From NCBI GenBank assembly GCA_947628635.1, contig CANRAX010000001.1, forward strand, positions 1-29,773: a stretch of 29,773 bases of DNA, read 5' to 3'. The number at the start of each line of letters is the position of its first letter. Positions within the stretch are counted from its first letter, which is position 1. Shown here one piece after another: positions 15,951 through 24,197 of the stretch. The notes under the pieces were generated by a model. That model was not told where the DNA came from, made no database searches, and saw nothing but the letters and a program-made list of their open reading frames with translations. The translations under genes and the position numbers were made by a program. The stretch comes from an uncultured Bacilli bacterium (GTDB taxonomy: Bacteria > Bacillota_I > Bacilli_A > RF39 > UBA660).

Positions 15951-16151
15951 TTTGCTAAACTCCTTTATAATTAAAAAATTTATTAGACATTAATAAAATT
16001 AATAATGTTTTTCTTAATTATTATTTTATCATATAAAACTAATCTAGATGGTAGGAAAAGAGGAATTAAAATATGAATAAGAGCTTTTTAATATTTAATT
16101 ATTGAAAAAATTAGAAAAGCAGTTGGAAAATTTCTTGTATTAAATAGATAA

Positions 16152-16679
16152 TTAAATTTCTTTATTACTATTAAAATCTATTAAATAGTCTTGCCAAACA
16201 ACACAACGTTCAATTGCTACTAATCGAATAATTATCCAAATAAGAACGTCATAAAGTTGTTCTTTTTTTATATCCAACGATAAACAATATTTTTTTAAAG
16301 GATAAATATCAATCAAAAGATTGGAATTTTTATTGTCATTAAGAGTTTTATATAATATATTGCTTGCTATTATATTGCCTTTTTCTATAATGTTAGAAAA
16401 ATCGTTTTTTTTGCTTGTGTAATAATTAGTTATTTCATCTATTTGACTTATCATCTCTTTATATTTTTTTATGGTAATAATTTTTTTTAGCTTACTTAAA
16501 AGTTTATTAATTGTATTATTCATTACTTTATCTTTTTCTTTATTAGATAAATTTCTAAGTAAAAAGTTTAAATTTTCTGATTCAAGTTCTAAAATGTCAA
16601 GAACTTTTGTAAGTTCATTACTTGTTATTTTAATTATAGCTTCACTTATTTGATTAACTTTACTAGAAGTATCTTTCAT
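16152..16679 (-). CDS. Hypothetical helical protein, 175 aa
   Basis: Not recognised. It is rich in Lys, Ile and Asn, with no signal peptide; it reads as mostly alpha-helical, with LNFLLRNLSNKEKDKV and INKLLSKLKKIITIKKYKEM. A C-terminal hydrophobic stretch, DVLIWIIIRLVAIERCVVW (about 144-162), may be a membrane helix or a buried helix. It is divergent from the tandem-XRE regulator, and its promoter lies between them, so that regulator is a natural candidate to control it. The start at ATG 16679 has only a moderate GGGATGA ahead. Confidence 0.7.
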   Translation of the reverse strand: MKDTSSKVNQISEAIIKITSNELTKVLDILELESENLNFLLRNLSNKEKDKVMNNTINKLLSKLKKIITIKKYKEMISQIDEITNYYTSKKNDFSNIIEKGNIIASNILYKTLNDNKNSNLLIDIYPLKKYCLSLDIKKEQLYDVLIWIIIRLVAIERCVVWQDYLIDFNSNKEI

Positions 16680-16715
16680 TATGTATCATCCCATTTCTAT
16701 TTTAGAGTTATTTTT

Positions 16716-16744
16716 ATTATAACACTTTTTAACCTATAAGTCAG
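16716..16744 (-). promoter_or_regulatory. Promoter of the 175-aa helical protein gene
   Basis: On the minus strand CTGACT (16744-16739) and TATAAT (16721-16716) are spaced 17 bp, and the -10 is extended (TGTTATAAT). An inverted pair CCCATTT (16690-16696) and AAATGGG (16769-16775) flanks the promoter and could be operator half-sites. Confidence 0.6.
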
Positions 16745-16798
16745 AGTTTTGAGGTTATTTTAAATTTAAATGGGAAAATTATTAATGGTGAAGTTAAT

Positions 16799-17254
16799 AT
16801 GTTTGATAATAATCTTAAATGGTGCCGTGAAAATTTAGAGATGACACAAAAAGAATTGGGTTTTATTTTTGGAATTAGCGATAAAACTATTTCTAATTGG
16901 GAAACGGCAAGTGATCCAATACCATTTAATAAATTAATTAAATTTTGTAATTTGTATGGATATTCCTTAGATTTTGTGTTAGGTCTTACAAAGAAAAACA
17001 AGAAATACGATGTTCCTATTGAAACAGATAAGAAGGAAATTGGCAAAAAGCTCAAAAAACTTAGAAAAGATTTAAATTTGTCGCAACTAAAATTTGCGAG
17101 TAAATGTGGGTTATCACAAACTACTTATAGTCATTATGAAACTGGTCTTAATCTGATAACAACAACGGCAGCATATGCAATTTCTAAAATTTATAATGTA
17201 TCTTTGGATGATTTAGTTGGAAGAGAAAATAAATTAGAACAAAATGATTTATAA
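16799..17254 (+). CDS. Regulator with two tandem XRE helix-turn-helix domains
   Basis: A 151-residue protein made of two XRE DNA-binding domains: residues 5-62 (MTQKELGFIFGISDKTISNWE) and 76-140 (LNLSQLKFASKCGLSQTTYSHYE). There is no sensor or membrane domain. The two copies have diverged, so each may read a different half-site. ATG 16799 follows GGTGAAG with 5 bases. It is divergent from the helical protein gene, and a terminator follows. Repression of the divergent gene is inferred from position. Confidence 0.88.
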   Translation: MFDNNLKWCRENLEMTQKELGFIFGISDKTISNWETASDPIPFNKLIKFCNLYGYSLDFVLGLTKKNKKYDVPIETDKKEIGKKLKKLRKDLNLSQLKFASKCGLSQTTYSHYETGLNLITTTAAYAISKIYNVSLDDLVGRENKLEQNDL

Positions 17255-17334
17255 ATAATACAAATGATTATTATAGTAAGCTTATTATCCTATTTTTATA
17301 AGTTGGATTAATTTCTATATTTTAATATCATATT

Positions 17335-17370
17335 AAAAAATAGCCATTACTTGATGATAGCTATTTTTTT
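17335..17370. terminator. Bidirectional terminator
   Basis: The arms AAAAAATAGC (17335-17344) and GCTATTTTTT (17360-17369) surround a loop with further ATxA pairing. A/T runs lie on both sides, fitting two convergent genes. Confidence 0.85.
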
Positions 17371-17423
17371 ATTTTAAGTAAAGTTTTAGGTATATTTTTT
17401 AATTTTATATCAATAGTTTATTT

Positions 17424-19088
17424 TTAATTAAACCAAAAGTTAGAAAAATCATACTTTAAAACACGATAAATCATATATTTATTCATCTTAGCAGTGAATT
17501 TTTTTATTAAATTATGATTTTCATCATATTCCGCAAATACGCCTTTAGTACCAGAGTCAATAACAATATTGTTGTTGCTCATAGTTTGTACACTACTTAC
17601 TATACCTGAATACTCAACTGGAAAACTATCAATTAATTCAAAAGTTTTATTATTTTCATTTACTTTATAAACATAATAGTAAGATTGATCACCTTGAAAT
17701 GGATTATTATTAGTAATTCCAATATCAGTGTATGAAAAATTAGGTTGACTATTTGAAACACCATAGTTATTATTATAGAAAGTTAATAAAAATTCGCCTT
17801 CGTTGGAGCTAGGACTGTATCGAACACTATGTTGACCAGCATGAACTTTAAAATCACCTATTTTTTCAAAAACCAAATCAGCAAAAGAAGTATCTTTCCA
17901 AAATTCTTTATTTGATAGCATATATTCGATCTTAGGTTCATTTAAAATATTAGATACTTTTATAATAGAAGAAGTTTCACGACTACTTACAAAAACATTG
18001 CCATTAACGTACTCAATTGAATTAAGATGAAGCCAATCTAGACCATCTTCTCCTTCATCTCTTTGACTTTTAGTATCAAGCTCACATGTAGCAACATAAC
18101 TCTTAAAAATATTTTCAAAATCAACAAGCTCAGTAACCTTGTTCGTTTTTCTATCAATTTTTATAATACAATCTTCTTCAGTCTCTTTTTTTGTATTATT
18201 GGCTAAAACTAAAAGATTTTTATCATCATCAAAAACATAATCATGATGAAGTTGATATTTTCCCGTACGATAAATATTAGTTACTTCTCCTAAGTTATTA
18301 ATCTCAGCAATTTTTGTTTGAGAAATACTAAAAAGCATTTTATCATCGTCAAATAAAATAGAATGAGCTCGGTAACCAATAATAGGTATTTCACTACGTA
18401 TAATGCCATTATTATCATATAAAGCTAAATAATCTTCTTCATCAGAATCATTACCAAGCATTGCGTAAAGACCATCACTTAATGCATTGGTACTATTACC
18501 AGTTTCTACTTTTAATTTTTCTTCAGCCAATATATTAATTTTACTTAAATCAATGGTAAAATTAAAATTTTTATTATCTTTTGAAGTAGTCGCTTCTATA
18601 TTAACACTGTTCTTACTACCAGGAATTAAACCAATTAATTGATAAGAACTTTTATTTTCTTTTTGAACAAGTTCTTTAGAATAATCTTCAATATTATCTT
18701 TACTTGATTTTATAGTATAATTTAAATTTTCAAAATCAGAAGTATTTTTAAAATAGATATTTACACTTAACTTATTAGTGCCATAAGGGTTATAAATAAT
18801 AAGATAATCATCCTTTAAGTCCGATAGCAATTCATTAATTTTTTCTCTCACAGTTTGCTGATACTCTAAGTTGTAAATGGAGATGTTTTTATTTTTGGTT
18901 ACAGAATAAATGTTATTTCCTAATGATTTGTCCTTAATAATAGTTACGTTTCTTCTAAGCCAATCTTTATTATTTAAGTTAGATTGCACATAATTTTTAC
19001 TTATAAAAAAAGCTAGTAAACTAACAAGGCAAATGAACAAAATGCTTGATGAAATAATAATTATTTTTTTAATAGTTGTTTTTTTCAT
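17424..19088 (-). CDS. Arylsulfotransferase-like secreted or membrane-anchored protein
   Basis: A 554-residue protein. An N-terminal hydrophobic segment (about 8-29) is either a signal sequence or an anchor. A domain of about 160 residues follows, then an arylsulfate sulfotransferase (ASST)-like beta-propeller from about 205. Candidate active-site residues match the family pattern: His281/282 (LHHDY), His354 (WLHLN), Arg370 (SSRETS) and His420 (GQHSVRY). ASST moves sulfate between phenolic compounds; in gut bacteria this may act on host or dietary sulfates, which is inference. ATG 19088 has AGGAGG 5 bases ahead. It is separated from the upstream phosphoesterase by a terminator, so it is probably transcribed alone. 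Confidence 0.85.
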   Translation of the reverse strand: MKKTTIKKIIIISSSILFICLVSLLAFFISKNYVQSNLNNKDWLRRNVTIIKDKSLGNNIYSVTKNKNISIYNLEYQQTVREKINELLSDLKDDYLIIYNPYGTNKLSVNIYFKNTSDFENLNYTIKSSKDNIEDYSKELVQKENKSSYQLIGLIPGSKNSVNIEATTSKDNKNFNFTIDLSKINILAEEKLKVETGNSTNALSDGLYAMLGNDSDEEDYLALYDNNGIIRSEIPIIGYRAHSILFDDDKMLFSISQTKIAEINNLGEVTNIYRTGKYQLHHDYVFDDDKNLLVLANNTKKETEEDCIIKIDRKTNKVTELVDFENIFKSYVATCELDTKSQRDEGEDGLDWLHLNSIEYVNGNVFVSSRETSSIIKVSNILNEPKIEYMLSNKEFWKDTSFADLVFEKIGDFKVHAGQHSVRYSPSSNEGEFLLTFYNNNYGVSNSQPNFSYTDIGITNNNPFQGDQSYYYVYKVNENNKTFELIDSFPVEYSGIVSSVQTMSNNNIVIDSGTKGVFAEYDENHNLIKKFTAKMNKYMIYRVLKYDFSNFWFN

Positions 19089-19153
19089 AATACCTCCTAA
19101 AATTAATATATTATTTAGATAATAGCAAGTAATTGTGTTTTTTTTGTGAAAAA

Positions 19154-19178
19154 GAAAAAAGAAAATTTATTTCTTTTT
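19154..19178 (-). terminator. Terminator after the metallophosphoesterase operon
   Basis: The perfect arms AAAAAGAAA (19156-19164) and TTTCTTTTT (19170-19178) overlap the stop codon at 19179-19177. The stem is rich in A-T, so strength is uncertain. Confidence 0.55.
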
Positions 19179-20367
19179 AGGCAAAGTTAACTTTTATATT
19201 AACTACTTCTGGTTTGGTACCAACACGCATATTTGGACCATATAGGCCAATTCCACTAGTAACAATACTGTGAAAATTAGCAATTTTTTTAAGTCCATAA
19301 GGATTTTCCCATAAAATATTAGTTAAAATTGTACCCGGAAAAACTTGACCATTGTGGGTATGCCCAGATAAATCCAGATCAATATGAGCTTCGGCTAATT
19401 CATGAAGTTCTCTAGGCTCATGATCAATTAATATAATAGGCTTTGTTAAGTCCATGTTTGATGTTATTTCATTCGGTGTTTTTCTTTTTGTAATTCCACG
19501 ACCTAAACGCTTATAATCAGGACGACCATAAATATATATTTCATTTTTTAACATAATGTATTCATCACGTAAAAGTTTAATATTAGAATCCTTTAACATC
19601 TTATCCATACGTTTATCGCTTACTTTTAATGATTTATAATTAAATGTAAATCCAGCTAAAGTTTTTTCATCAATATCATGATTTCCATATACAGCATATA
19701 CTCCATATTTAGATTTTATTTGCTTAAATAACTTTACTATCTTAGAAGGATTATCCACTGCATCAAAATCATTATCAAAAATGTCTCCTGCCATAATAAC
19801 AATATCAGCATTTTGAGCATTAATTTTATCAACTATTCTTGCAATTTGACGATAACCGAGATTATAACCAATATGTAAATCAGATATTAATACTATATTT
19901 AAATTTTCAAAATTAGAAACTTTTTTATTAATATTAATTTCATAATTAGTTGTACGTATTACTCTAGCATTTATGGTTCCATAAAAACAAATGGCCATTA
20001 TTAATAAAATACTAATAAAGCCACTAATTTTATAAACTTTAGTATTCTTAGTTTTTTGATATGGTACTTTTTTTATCTTAAAATAGACCACTTTAAACAA
20101 ATAATTTAAAGAAAAAATTATCGATGAATAAAGTAAAATGCCAAGCCAAAAGTTGCCTATACCACTAGCAAAATATTTTATTTTACTTTTTGGTAATAAA
20201 AAACTAATTAAAATTAGACACGAAAAAAAAGCATAAATTAGTGAAATAAGAAATATTACTTGCTTTTTTTTAAATATATTTTGACAATTACCTAACCAAA
20301 TAATTAAACGCCATAATATATAGATGTGTAATACTATATAAATAGGTGATATGATAAGCGCTATCAT
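19177..20367 (-). CDS. Membrane metallophosphoesterase (YkuE/YaeI-like)
   Basis: A 396-residue protein. Four N-terminal membrane segments (about 1-24, 36-58, 70-95 and 112-130) are followed by a calcineurin-like phosphoesterase domain from about 155. The metal-binding motifs are complete: SDLH 162-165, GDIFD 194-198, GNHD 228-231, IDHEP with His316, and GHTHNG 335-340. It resembles YkuE/YaeI-type enzymes, which act on lipid-linked phosphates. Its ATG directly follows the TAA of the upstream DUF975-CmpB gene (no gap), and its ribosome binding site GGAGG lies inside that gene, so the two are coupled. Confidence 0.93.
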   Translation of the reverse strand: MIALIISPIYIVLHIYILWRLIIWLGNCQNIFKKKQVIFLISLIYAFFSCLILISFLLPKSKIKYFASGIGNFWLGILLYSSIIFSLNYLFKVVYFKIKKVPYQKTKNTKVYKISGFISILLIMAICFYGTINARVIRTTNYEININKKVSNFENLNIVLISDLHIGYNLGYRQIARIVDKINAQNADIVIMAGDIFDNDFDAVDNPSKIVKLFKQIKSKYGVYAVYGNHDIDEKTLAGFTFNYKSLKVSDKRMDKMLKDSNIKLLRDEYIMLKNEIYIYGRPDYKRLGRGITKRKTPNEITSNMDLTKPIILIDHEPRELHELAEAHIDLDLSGHTHNGQVFPGTILTNILWENPYGLKKIANFHSIVTSGIGLYGPNMRVGTKPEVVNIKVNFA

Positions 20368-22143
20368 TTATAACCTCCGATGTTGTAAATTTTGATAAAA
20401 ATAAGCATAATTAGTGATACCTTTTCCTTCATTAGGATAATAATGTGAATAACACTGATCAATTGTAAATATAGCTAGTAGAATAATACAAAGGGAAATT
20501 AATATTTTTTTATTAATCTTTCTTATCATATTATCTAATAATGGTGCTAAAACATATACAATAGCAAGACCACCAAGACCAAATATTAAAAGTCCTTCAG
20601 CACAAATTCGTCCATGTAAATTTAAAAAATAACCACTATAATCCCACCATTTTACTCCATTATGAGTAACTTCAAGGTAGTATGCAGTAAAATATTCAAC
20701 CAATCCGCATAAAAACATCGTTGATATAAACTCCTTTAATGGCGTTTTTCGAAATTTTTTCAAAATTACTAAAATTAAAATACCACCAGAACCATAAATA
20801 GGAAGCCAAGGGCCATGGAGAGCACCACGGTTTACAAAAACACCATCACTTATTAAATGAAGACTAACCTCCCAAAGCCAACCTATGAATGAAATTATGA
20901 AGAATAATAAAATTAAAGAAGGGATACTATAATTTCGTAAATAGTTAATATTTTCAACAATTCTTTTTTTAGTTTTTTCTTGAATTTTAAAAAGTCTATT
21001 AGGATAACTTTTACCATCAATTACATCTTGATAATAATTAATTCGATTTTTTCGTAGCTCTTCTTTTTCATATTGTTCTTCTTCTTTTCGACTATATAAA
21101 GTTATACCAAAATTATTAACTAGAAAAGCTTTGAAACCAGTATCACGTTTTATATTCTTATCTTTTTTCTCTTTTAGATCGACAATATCGGCATAAGTTT
21201 TTTCTAATAAATCTTTGTCAGCTTTTTTAAATAAATAATCATCATTTAAATATTCATAATTTGGTATTTTATTTTTTATAGCTAAAGTTCTTAAATTACT
21301 ATAATATTCACTGAAAAAAGCTACTTTATAAGGATTAGAATAAAGAACTTTCGTCATACCAAAAGTCAATAATCCAATTAATTCCCAACCAAAGAATGAT
21401 AAATCCATAGTAAAGCATTCAAATTTATGATTATTCATCATATTTCTAGAAAGCTCAATAGCCTTTTTTGAAGGAATATCAGGATTTTCCGCTACTATAT
21501 AAGGTACTAAAAAATAAGAATATCTTTTAATAAAGCCACCAACAATAGTTAAACTCCAGAAGAAAAGATAAAAATATTTTAAGAACATAGTATATGCAGC
21601 TTTAAACCATTTTTTAATATTTAAAAGAAATAAAAATCTTTGCTTTGAAACTTTGGGATAGGTACGACCTTCCAAAAAAATTCGACGAGCAATTACAGGA
21701 TAGATGTTTGTTGTAGAAAACCAAATGAAAAAAGTTAAAAATAAACTTAAAAGTATTAAAAATGCAATAGCTAAACTGGTAGATTTTATGATTGAAGTAA
21801 CAGCTTTAATTATGGTTATATAAATAGAACCCGTAGAAATAGAATTTATTAGAGATGATAATACTCCTCTAGTTCTACCTAAAATAGGATTATCAATTTT
21901 ATCTATAATTTCTTCTTTTTTTTCTTCAACTAATTTTTCTGCGTCAGTTAAATCATCTCTTTCGAAATCTTCTATAAGTAATTTTTCATCACTTGAAACT
22001 TGATTTCTTATTCTTGTTATAGATAGAGAGTCGGCAAATTCAGCACCTATAAAAGAAGCTATTAAACAGACAATAACAAAAAATAGATAATGCTTCTGAA
22101 AAACTTTTCTAGCTTTTTTCTTTAATTCTTTTCTTGTTTTCAT
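20368..22143 (-). CDS. DUF975-CmpB-like multi-span membrane fusion protein
   Basis: A 591-residue membrane protein. Residues 1-290 fit the DUF975 family: an N-terminal Lys-rich segment (RKELKKKARKVFQKHY), a membrane segment at 19-38, a charged insert (50-90), and then segments about 122-150, 185-215 and 245-265. A cytoplasmic linker of about 110 residues, full of Lys and Glu (300-400), connects to residues 405-545, which resemble the CmpB-type putative ABC-transporter family: WLWEVSLHLI, GALHGPWLPIYG, WWDYSGYFLNLHGRICAE. CmpB-like proteins usually stand alone, so this is an uncommon fusion. Function unknown; the phosphoesterase immediately downstream suggests envelope lipid work. Confidence 0.8.
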   Translation of the reverse strand: MKTRKELKKKARKVFQKHYLFFVIVCLIASFIGAEFADSLSITRIRNQVSSDEKLLIEDFERDDLTDAEKLVEEKKEEIIDKIDNPILGRTRGVLSSLINSISTGSIYITIIKAVTSIIKSTSLAIAFLILLSLFLTFFIWFSTTNIYPVIARRIFLEGRTYPKVSKQRFLFLLNIKKWFKAAYTMFLKYFYLFFWSLTIVGGFIKRYSYFLVPYIVAENPDIPSKKAIELSRNMMNNHKFECFTMDLSFFGWELIGLLTFGMTKVLYSNPYKVAFFSEYYSNLRTLAIKNKIPNYEYLNDDYLFKKADKDLLEKTYADIVDLKEKKDKNIKRDTGFKAFLVNNFGITLYSRKEEEQYEKEELRKNRINYYQDVIDGKSYPNRLFKIQEKTKKRIVENINYLRNYSIPSLILLFFIISFIGWLWEVSLHLISDGVFVNRGALHGPWLPIYGSGGILILVILKKFRKTPLKEFISTMFLCGLVEYFTAYYLEVTHNGVKWWDYSGYFLNLHGRICAEGLLIFGLGGLAIVYVLAPLLDNMIRKINKKILISLCIILLAIFTIDQCYSHYYPNEGKGITNYAYFYQNLQHRRL

Positions 22144-22169
22144 AAAACTCCTTAAAAAGAAAAAAGATT

Positions 22170-22820
22170 TTAATCCTTTTCTTTACCAAATAATTCTAAT
22201 AATCTAACAAATAAGTTAATAAAATCTAAATACAAATTGAAAGCACCAAATATCGCTAATTTATCATCATCTAATTGATTTGATAAAGCTTTAACTACTT
22301 TCATATCATAAGCGACATATAATGCAAAAATAAGTGCACTAATAGCAGAAATTATAACATTTGTTGTTGAACTTTTAAAGATAAATACATTAATCACTGA
22401 AGCAATAATGGTAACCAAAAGTGATACAAAAAGTATTATACCTAATTTTGATAAATCTTTTTTTGTCTTGTGACCATAAAATGCTAAAACAGCAAAAATT
22501 AGAGATGTTATTACAAATATAGACATAAGAGAAAACATATCATACGTTAAAAACAACACAGAAAAAGTAATTCCTGTTGTGATAGAAAATATCAGATAAC
22601 AAAGCATTGCTGTAACCTTGCTCATTTTTGTAATCCGAAAGCCCATGACGATAGATATAACTAATTCCACAATAATTATTGGAATTATTCCAATTTCTAG
22701 TAAACGTGCCGCAACAGATGGCACTAGTGATAAAGCATAACCACTGCCAAAAGTAATTAGTAATCCAACAAATAACCATGTGAATAATTTAGGATATATT
22801 TTTGTTAAATTCTCGTTCAT
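22170..22820 (-). CDS. Bax inhibitor-1/YccA-family membrane protein
   Basis: A 216-residue protein with seven hydrophobic segments, from WLFVGLLITFGSGYALSLV near the start to a segment near 175-195, as in the BI-1/YccA family. The conserved AYDMKVVKALSNQ and the aspartate-containing region LYLDFINLFVRLLELFG are present. Bacterial members modulate FtsH proteolysis or leak calcium; which applies here is unknown. ATG 22820 has GGAGG about 11 bases ahead. It lies 26 bases upstream of the DUF975-CmpB gene and likely leads that operon from its own promoter. Confidence 0.92.
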   Translation of the reverse strand: MNENLTKIYPKLFTWLFVGLLITFGSGYALSLVPSVAARLLEIGIIPIIIVELVISIVMGFRITKMSKVTAMLCYLIFSITTGITFSVLFLTYDMFSLMSIFVITSLIFAVLAFYGHKTKKDLSKLGIILFVSLLVTIIASVINVFIFKSSTTNVIISAISALIFALYVAYDMKVVKALSNQLDDDKLAIFGAFNLYLDFINLFVRLLELFGKEKD

Positions 22821-22865
22821 TTTAATTCATCCCTCCATCTTATTTTCTTTAGGTTTTATAAATAT

Positions 22866-22894
22866 ATCATACCATTTATTTATGCTATTTACAA
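22866..22894 (-). promoter_or_regulatory. Promoter of the BI-1/DUF975-CmpB/phosphoesterase operon
   Basis: On the minus strand TTGTAA (22894-22889) and TATGAT (22871-22866) are spaced 17 bp. Confidence 0.5.
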
Positions 22895-22911
22895 GTATTT
22901 TATACCTATGC

Positions 22912-22942
22912 GAAGAAAAAGAAAAAAACTTTTTTAAAGTTT
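22912..22942 (-). terminator. Terminator after the tail-tip-domain gene
   Basis: On the minus strand the arms AAACTTT and AAAGTTT (22942-22936 and 22932-22926) are followed by TTTTC and a T-rich run. It lies 13 bases after the stop at 22956. Confidence 0.65.
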
Positions 22943-22955
22943 CTTCAAGCGCTAA

Positions 22956-23807
22956 TTATTTTGTTCTTCGCCACATATAAACTGTTACGTAAGGTTGAAG
23001 ATTATTTATTGTTGTAGCTGTTCCTGTAAAACTGTGAGTATGCCCATCACTAGTTGTTCCCTTACCAGCAGTACCTGTTGAAGTTGAGGTTGTTGAAATT
23101 GGATGAGTATGACCTCCTCCACCCCCTGATGAGCCGATATATGACAAGGCTTTAGGAGCACCATTTGCCCATCCATTTTTTACTAGCCATTGAAGACCCG
23201 TTCCTGTTTCTAATCCTAAGTTATTGTCATTCGAGTTTATTACTAATGCAGCACCCCCATGAACAAAGCTATGACTATGGCTTGGTATTTCTGCTATTGT
23301 TAAAGTATGTGAACCAGTTGTACTATCTACTTTATCATAACTGTGACTGTGACTTGGTATTTGACTTATTGTTAAACCCGTACTTCCTATTGAGCCACTT
23401 GGTGTATAGGAAACACTTTTTGCTCCTCCTGTCTTTCCAACTGTATTAAATTCTGTTTGACTACTGTCTATTCCAACCAAAGTTTGTCCTTTTCCATAGG
23501 CTTCCCATGTGCCTCCTAGAAATGATGAGGGATTTGTACTTGCAGTTGAAGTATAAATTGTTCCTACTGGATATATTTTATTTAAAAAATTAGTTAATTC
23601 ATTACTAAACTTTGTACAGGTTCCATCTATGGCGGCTTGTACATTATTTACGGCTAAGCTTGAATTATCTTCATAATAGACATCTTTACTATTTATAAGG
23701 GTTTGTGCTAATACGTATGAAGATGTTATTGAGATTATTATAGCAATTAAAAATATTATATAAACTTTTTTGTCTAATTTATTTTTGTTATTCTTTTGAC
23801 CTTTCAT
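22956..23807 (-). CDS. Membrane-anchored protein with phage tail-tip (collar-like) domain and HxH motifs
   Basis: A 283-residue exported protein. A Lys-rich start precedes a hydrophobic segment (15-35); a short NVQAAID region follows (52-62), then a domain starting YPVGTIYTSTAS (79-90) and FLGGTWEAYGKGQTLVGID (96-114). That pattern, and the end NNLQPYVTVYMWRRTK, are typical of tail-fibre and baseplate tip domains. Four HxH motifs lie at 153-155, 177-179, 233-235 and 256-258; in phage long tail fibres such motifs bind metal in a trimer. A segment is duplicated (LTISQIPSHSHS, LTIAEIPSHSHS). No other phage gene is nearby, and the membrane segment suggests a cell-surface protein. It is Gly/Ser/Thr-rich, unlike its neighbours. 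It is divergent from an XRE gene. Confidence 0.85.
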   Translation of the reverse strand: MKGQKNNKNKLDKKVYIIFLIAIIISITSSYVLAQTLINSKDVYYEDNSSLAVNNVQAAIDGTCTKFSNELTNFLNKIYPVGTIYTSTASTNPSSFLGGTWEAYGKGQTLVGIDSSQTEFNTVGKTGGAKSVSYTPSGSIGSTGLTISQIPSHSHSYDKVDSTTGSHTLTIAEIPSHSHSFVHGGAALVINSNDNNLGLETGTGLQWLVKNGWANGAPKALSYIGSSGGGGGHTHPISTTSTSTGTAGKGTTSDGHTHSFTGTATTINNLQPYVTVYMWRRTK

Positions 23808-23842
23808 TTTTAGTTATTCCTCCACATATCTCCTTAAATTAA

Positions 23843-23895
23843 ATACGCTTTGCGTATACTATAACAAATATATACGTAAAACACATAAAAGTCAA
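23843..23895 (-). promoter_or_regulatory. Promoter and operator-like palindrome of the tail-tip-domain gene
   Basis: On the minus strand TTGACT (23895-23890) and TATATT (23872-23867) are spaced 17 bp. The palindrome ATACGC-TTT-GCGTAT (23843-23857) lies at about +3 to +17. This fits repression by the divergent XRE protein; binding is inferred. Confidence 0.7.
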
Positions 23896-23941
23896 TATGC
23901 TTTTTTTAAATATTATAAAATAATTCAAAAGGTGGTATCCT

Positions 23942-24157
23942 ATGAGAATAAAAGATTTAAGAGAAGATAATGATTTACTACAAAAAAATGTTGCGGATGT
24001 ATTAGGAATTACACAAGCCCATTATTCTAGAATAGAACAAGGAATATATGAACTGTCTTATGAAGGATTAAAAAAACTTGCTATTTTTTATAATACAAGT
24101 ATTGATTATATTTTGGGATTAACTAATTATAAAGAACCATATCCAAGAAAAAAATGA
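23942..24157 (+). CDS. Small XRE-family regulator, 71 aa
   Basis: A single XRE helix-turn-helix (residues 1-62: NDLLQKNVADVLGITQAHYSRIEQGI, then YNTSIDYILGL) fills nearly the whole protein, leaving only a short tail. This is the size of a phage-type or toxin-antitoxin-type repressor. ATG 23942 follows AAGGTGG by 7 bases. It is transcribed away from the tail-tip gene, and the intergenic palindrome is its likely site. A terminator overlaps its stop. Confidence 0.9.
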   Translation: MRIKDLREDNDLLQKNVADVLGITQAHYSRIEQGIYELSYEGLKKLAIFYNTSIDYILGLTNYKEPYPRKK

Positions 24158-24190
24158 CTCAAAAACTTTTAATGTTTTCTGAGTAATTTT
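24157..24190. terminator. Terminator after the small XRE gene
   Basis: The outer arms ACTCA (24157-24161) and TGAGT (24180-24184) pair, and inner AAAAC/GTTTT extends the stem with a bulge. It is followed by AATTTTAATATTTTT and serves both convergent genes. Confidence 0.65.
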
Positions 24191-24197
24191 AATATTT

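Noticed and set aside
16062..16145. Possible remnant reading IEKIRKAVGKFLVLNR on the plus strand
   Set aside because: Only 16 open codons without start signal; too short to separate from chance in AT-rich sequence.
23165..23449. Long open frame on the strand opposite the tail-tip-domain gene
   Set aside because: It lies wholly inside a real gene, has no ribosome binding site and a Leu/His/Tyr-rich translation typical of an antisense frame.
22956..24157. Prophage remnant
   Set aside because: No capsid, terminase, integrase or tail-assembly genes and no attachment sites flank the pair; the protein carries a membrane segment that phage tips lack.
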